DNA from: Bacteroidales bacterium
GTDB taxonomy: Bacteria; Bacteroidota; Bacteroidia; Bacteroidales; WCHB1-69
Length of the DNA stretch: 64,000 nt
NCBI GenBank assembly: GCA_017549765.1
Contig: JAFYNM010000029.1
Coordinates: 308,048-372,047 of the forward strand
Reading direction: 5' to 3'
In this document: piece by piece, positions 60,703-64,000 of the stretch
Position numbering within the stretch: position 1 is the stretch's first letter
Layout of the letters: each line of letters opens with the position of its first letter
The notes under the pieces: generated by a model
The model's input: the letters and a program-made list of their open reading frames with translations, nothing else
What the model was told of the DNA's origin: nothing
Databases searched by the model: none
Translations under genes and position numbers: made by a program

Positions 60703-61725
60703 TTATTTGTCAATATTTATAATGTGATACTTGCGGGTTCCGAGGCCTATCTTCTCCGCCCACTCAATGGTGTGCACCCCATGCTGTTGGTCAATGCGGC
60801 TGAGCAAGTCGGTGGGGTCGTTGGTGGCGGTCACCTTCTGCTGGTTGATGATGTCAACACAGGCTTGGTCGAGGGCCACGGGGTCGGTGGAGGCCAAGAT
60901 ACCGTAATCTTCCAACTTAACCGGCTCGGGATGGTCCACGCAGTCGCAGTCGATGCTCATGTTGTTCATCACGCTGATGTAGATGATGCCCTCCTTCTTC
61001 TGGAAGTAGTCAGTTACAGCTTGTGCTGCTGCGGCCATACTTTCAAGGAAACCGTCCTGATCGCCAACAAATTCGGGTGTCCAGAGTTTCGCCATGTCGA
61101 GTTTCTCCATCTTACCAGCGGAGTGGATATAGGCTTTACCATTCTGACTGGCACAGCCGATGCTCAGGTTCTTCAGCGCACCGCCGTAGCCGCCCATGGG
61201 ATGGCCCTTGAAGTGGTTGAGTGCAATCATAAAGTCGTAGTTCGCGATATGACTGCCCACGATGTCGTACTTGAGATGCTTCGTGTCTTGCACGGGAATC
61301 TGCATCTCGCCCTCCTCATCCATGATGTCCACCTTGAACAGCGGCGTGAAGCCGTGCCGCTCGATAACCTTCCAGTGGTTGGCCGACGAGTTGCGGTCGT
61401 CCTGCTCGTTGCCGGGACCGCTGCTGTAGGCGGTGTTGCACTCCACGATGGTACCGTCAACCGCTTCCACCAACAGCCGGATAAGTTCAGGCTTCAGATA
61501 GTTGGGGTTACTGCCCTCGCCGGTGCTCATTTTGATGGCCACGCGCCCTTTTGCCTCCACGCCCAACGCTTTGTAGATGTTGAGCAAACCTTCTGGGCTG
61601 ATGTCCTTGGTGAGATATACGGCCGCGCCTTCTTGAGGCTCTTGGGCCTGAACAGTTTCAGTTTTTTGTTTGCAACCAACAAGCATGAGAATGGCTGCGA
61701 GTGCGAATAATGCGAATTTCTTCAT
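60703..61725 (-). CDS. DUF362-domain lipoprotein
   Basis: 340 residues. Lipoprotein signal MKKFALFALAAILMLVGC. DUF362 features: GRVAIKMSTGEGSNPNYLKP, VECNTAYSSGPG, the FMIALNHFKGHPMGGYGGAL segment, and the Cys-bearing MSIDCDCVDHPEPVK followed by GILASTDPVALDQACVDII. No ferredoxin-type CxxCxxC cluster is present at the C terminus, unlike longer members. Function unproven; the adjoining flavodoxin-like gene suggests redox chemistry. Confidence 0.88.
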   Translation of the reverse strand: MKKFALFALAAILMLVGCKQKTETVQAQEPQEGAAVYLTKDISPEGLLNIYKALGVEAKGRVAIKMSTGEGSNPNYLKPELIRLLVEAVDGTIVECNTAYSSGPGNEQDDRNSSANHWKVIERHGFTPLFKVDIMDEEGEMQIPVQDTKHLKYDIVGSHIANYDFMIALNHFKGHPMGGYGGALKNLSIGCASQNGKAYIHSAGKMEKLDMAKLWTPEFVGDQDGFLESMAAAAQAVTDYFQKKEGIIYISVMNNMSIDCDCVDHPEPVKLEDYGILASTDPVALDQACVDIINQQKVTATNDPTDLLSRIDQQHGVHTIEWAEKIGLGTRKYHIINIDK

Positions 61726-61748
61726 ATTATCTCCATCATGATTAACTG

Positions 61749-62912
61749 TTATAAACTTGCGGTAAGAATCTCCACAATGTCCTGTTCCGTTAGCGGGGCG
61801 TAGGCATTCTCCAGTCCTTCGTTCACGGCAATGTGGTGCGCCATCTCGCCGATGCGGCTGTCGTCAATTCCCACCTCGCGCAGGTGCATCGGGATATTGA
61901 TACTCTCGAAGAATTTGTAGGTCTCTTCAATGGCCTTGTTGGCGATTTCCCATTTGTCAAGATTGGCATCTATTCCGAAGACGTTGATGCCGTACTTCAC
62001 GAAGCGAGGTAACGTGCGTTCGTTGAGAATGTGCTTCATCCATCTCGGGGTGATGATGGCCAGCCCCTCGCCGTGGGTGATGTCGTAGTAGGCGCTCAAA
62101 GCGTGTTCGATACCATGACACGGCCAACCGCTCTGGCTGTTGCCGAGCGAGAGGATGCGGTTGCAGCCGTAGGTGCAGGCGAGCATCATCTCGGCACGGG
62201 CGGTGTAGTCCTCAGGGTTCTCTATGCACTTGCGGCCATTCACCATCAGACTGCGCAGCATGCTCTCGCAGAAGCCGTCGTTGAGCAGGGTCGCGTCTTC
62301 CACGAAATACTGCTCCATGGTGTGGTTCATCGCGTCGGCAATGCCTGCGGCGGTCTGTTTCTTGCTCACCGTGAAAGTGTAGGTCGGATCGAGGAACGAG
62401 GTGTGCGGATACAACAGCGGATCCAAATAGCCGATCTTGTCGTTGGTCTCGGTACGCGAGATCACTCCACCCGAGTCGTATTCGCTACCCGTAGCAGCGA
62501 GGGTGATGATATCAACGATGGGCAATGCCGCTTGTGCCTTCACCTTGTAGGAGATGAGGTCCCACGGGTCGCCGTCGTAGCAGGCACCTGCGGCGATGGC
62601 CTTCGAACAGTCGAGCACACTGCCGCCGCCAACTGCGAGGATGACATCGATGTTATGCTCCTTGCAGAGGCGCACGCCATCCAGCACGCTGGGGTCATAC
62701 TTCGGGTTGGGCTGGATGCCCGAAAGTTCCACGATTTCGTAGCCTTTCAGAAGTTCCAATACCTTCTGGTAAAGACCGATTTTCTTGATGCTTCCGCCAC
62801 CGTAGGTGAGGAGGATCTTCTTTCCGAACTGCGCCATCACGCTGGGCAGTTTCTCTACGACGCCCTTTCCGAAAATAAGACGTGTAGGTGTTTTATAATC
62901 AAAGTTTTGCAT
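61749..62912 (-). CDS. Iron-containing (type III) alcohol dehydrogenase, YqhD/BdhA-like
   Basis: 387 residues. NAD(P)H-dependent reduction of aldehydes to alcohols. N-terminal strand YKTPTRLIFGKGVVEKLPSV, dinucleotide motif ILAVGGGSVLDCSKAIAAG, and iron ligands in the region TVSKKQTAAGIADAMNHTME and WPCHGIEHALSAYYDITHGE. Butanol-dehydrogenase/YqhD type by overall pattern. Regulated probably by the AraC gene transcribed away from it at 63190. Its leader contains a 40-codon oxidoreductase remnant. Confidence 0.93.
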   Translation of the reverse strand: MQNFDYKTPTRLIFGKGVVEKLPSVMAQFGKKILLTYGGGSIKKIGLYQKVLELLKGYEIVELSGIQPNPKYDPSVLDGVRLCKEHNIDVILAVGGGSVLDCSKAIAAGACYDGDPWDLISYKVKAQAALPIVDIITLAATGSEYDSGGVISRTETNDKIGYLDPLLYPHTSFLDPTYTFTVSKKQTAAGIADAMNHTMEQYFVEDATLLNDGFCESMLRSLMVNGRKCIENPEDYTARAEMMLACTYGCNRILSLGNSQSGWPCHGIEHALSAYYDITHGEGLAIITPRWMKHILNERTLPRFVKYGINVFGIDANLDKWEIANKAIEETYKFFESINIPMHLREVGIDDSRIGEMAHHIAVNEGLENAYAPLTEQDIVEILTASL

Positions 62913-62933
62913 AATATGATTGATTTTGTTAAA

Positions 62934-63056
62934 TTATTTTATCGGATTAGGTCGAAGGTGACGGTGGTGGTTTTCCAATTCCTTTGCCACAGTGCTTAGG
63001 ATTGTGTAGGTGCAGCCCTTGGCGTGTGGACTTCTGTTGATGAGTAGAGCTTTCAT
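62934..63056 (-). pseudogene. 5' stub of a flavodoxin-fold NAD(P)H-dependent oxidoreductase gene
   Basis: ATG 63056 opens MKALLINRSPHAKGCTYTIL then STVAKELE, the N terminus of NADPH-dependent FMN reductases (usual text LLINGSPHxxGCTYTAL). After ~28 residues the match ends and the frame stops at 62934; the full domain would need ~150 more residues. In another frame the tail reads KTTTVTFDLIR-stop, possibly the end of a second gene, which would fit an internal deletion. It lies between a -7 box (63089-63096) and the alcohol dehydrogenase start. Confidence 0.65.
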
Positions 63057-63088
63057 ATATTTCAATATTTCTTTCAAATTTCCAGCCG

Positions 63089-63096
63089 CAAAATTA
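63089..63096 (-). promoter_or_regulatory. -7 promoter box for stub and alcohol dehydrogenase
   Basis: CAAAATTA reads TAATTTTG on the minus strand, 32 bp upstream of the stub ATG. Confidence 0.55.
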
Positions 63097-63162
63097 GCGT
63101 TTTTTCTTTTTCAAATATATCACAAAATACGTTGAATATGTCACAGAATCCGAAAAATGTAG

Positions 63163-63170
63163 TATCTTTG
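63163..63170 (+). promoter_or_regulatory. -7 promoter box for AraC-type gene
   Basis: TATCTTTG, 19 bp before ATG 63190; divergent from the dehydrogenase promoter. Confidence 0.65.
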
Positions 63171-63189
63171 CCGAAATAAAAAAACGAGA

Positions 63190-64000
63190 ATGAATACGCC
63201 TATCATTTTTTACTCTACTGATTTACAGGATATTGCCAACAAAGAACGGACGGCGGGATGCTGCATCCATCTGGTGTGTACACGCGGGAAAGGACGCTTT
63301 AGGTTTGCGGACCGTGTGGTCACCTTTTCGGCAGGACAGATGGTGGTGTGCCCGCATCCGGAGCTCATCAGCGAGTGTGCCGGAAGTCGCAACCTGAAGG
63401 TGGTGATGATTGTGGCCACCCACCAGTTCATCCTCGCCCAACTGCCGCGCAACCACTACGGCATTGGCGGACGGGCGATGCTCCGCAACGATCCTGTCAT
63501 AGACCTGCAACCCGATGATGTGCAGCGACTTGTCAACGATATGGAGCTGATTCGCCAGCACATTTCCTTGACTGACCATCGCTACCAATTGGAAGTGCTC
63601 GGGAGCTCCATCCTGACCATGGTTTATGACATTTTCGATGTACACAGCCGTCGCGACGGGTTGCATCATCCCTCGCACCAGACCCACAACCTAATACGGG
63701 AGCTTCGGGAGCTGTTGGAAAGCGGGATGACGGAGCGGGAACGCGAGGTGCGCTATTACGCTGACCTGCTGCACGTTTCGCCCAAATACCTGAGCGATGT
63801 GGTGCGCCGCAGTACAGGAGATTCCGTAGTCAAGCTCATCGACACCTATACCCTGCCCATCCTCATTGAGTACCTTCGCACGCCGCACCTTTCTTTCACG
63901 CAGATCGCCGAGCGCATGAACTTCACCACGCTTTCCTATTTCGGCCGCTATGTGAAGAAACACCTCGGTGTCACCCCCACGCAATATCGCGAGGCGGGGA
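63190..64000 (+). CDS. AraC/XylS-family transcriptional regulator (3' end outside window)
   Basis: 270 residues in the window, nearly complete. The N-terminal ~160 residues form a cupin-like sensor (RFADRVVTFSAGQMVVCPHP). The C-terminal AraC DNA-binding domain has two helix-turn-helix units: VRYYADLLHVSPKYLSDVVR and LSFTQIAERMNFTTLSYFGR, then YVKKHLGVTPTQYRE, the family signature. Its divergent position suggests control of the alcohol dehydrogenase group; the inducer is unknown. Confidence 0.93.
   Translation, partial: MNTPIIFYSTDLQDIANKERTAGCCIHLVCTRGKGRFRFADRVVTFSAGQMVVCPHPELISECAGSRNLKVVMIVATHQFILAQLPRNHYGIGGRAMLRNDPVIDLQPDDVQRLVNDMELIRQHISLTDHRYQLEVLGSSILTMVYDIFDVHSRRDGLHHPSHQTHNLIRELRELLESGMTEREREVRYYADLLHVSPKYLSDVVRRSTGDSVVKLIDTYTLPILIEYLRTPHLSFTQIAERMNFTTLSYFGRYVKKHLGVTPTQYREAG

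Noticed and set aside
60616-61710. 364-codon plus-strand ORF opposite the DUF362 gene
   Set aside because: Shadow; the minus-strand frame has a lipobox and DUF362 motifs and is coupled to the flavodoxin gene.

Overview
The window reads as chromosomal DNA of a Bacteroidales bacterium (phylum Bacteroidota), probably an uncultured, host- or gut-associated one. Promoters throughout carry the phylum's -7 box (TAnnTTTG, usually TATTTTTG or TATCTTTG). Shine-Dalgarno signals are weak. Several secreted proteins end in type IX secretion (T9SS) sorting tails of the 'PNP..., NG(V/I)Y, K(L/F)VI' kind. Conserved gene order such as rsfS-ftsH-LUD-cdsA and floA-nfeD also fits. I could not search databases, so genus and species are not assigned.

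Layout. 1-4.1 kb: 5' part of a giant secreted repeat adhesin (minus strand). 4.2-6.3 kb: a stand-alone adenylation-domain-like fragment, a polytopic membrane protein and rnhB (plus). 6.4-13.6 kb: a nine-gene minus-strand cluster, tyrS-nfeD-floA-nitroreductase-5'-nucleotidase C domain-cstA-ruvX-def-TPR lipoprotein. 13.7-16.2 kb: small lipoprotein, mscL, xseA. 16.2-20.2 kb: rsfS-ftsH-LUD-cdsA. 20.2-27.0 kb: lysyl-endopeptidase-like protease, WbqC protein, polytopic membrane protein, FKBP isomerase, argS. 27-36 kb: a 1,964-residue alpha-2-macroglobulin, an SRPBCC-like protein, lptB and a subtilase. 36-45.2 kb: four tRNA genes in two operons, an endonuclease lipoprotein, gcvT, an M6 protease, a DUF3298 lipoprotein and, unexpectedly for a bacterium, the archaeal-type amidotransferase pair gatE-gatD.

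45.3-64 kb is accessory in character: a C10 cysteine protease without the usual propeptide, a deletion-fusion pseudogene, a carbonic anhydrase stub in front of a winged-helix gene, a putative membrane HExxH protease, an AbiEi/AbiEii type IV toxin-antitoxin pair, a UvrA-like ABC ATPase, a Y1 (HUH) transposase killed by one missing base in its apparent catalytic Tyr codon, a dipeptidase, glutathione peroxidase, a beta-lactamase-like hydrolase, two membrane proteins, and a DUF362/flavodoxin/iron-alcohol-dehydrogenase group next to an AraC regulator.

Three families of small repeats run through the window and are not explained by the genes: (1) a ~115-bp structured palindromic element present four times (47.8, 49.0, 53.3, 53.9 kb), two copies flanking the Y1 transposase in inverted orientation and two flanking the HExxH gene in the same way; (2) arrays of degenerate 7-bp repeats at six intergenic sites, in phase over up to 14 units; (3) 8-bp repeat arrays inside two unrelated coding sequences that write the same peptide in both. 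The strongest candidate for an under-described system is the Y1-transposase/palindromic-element (REPtron-like) set; archaeal-type GatDE is the most notable metabolic feature.
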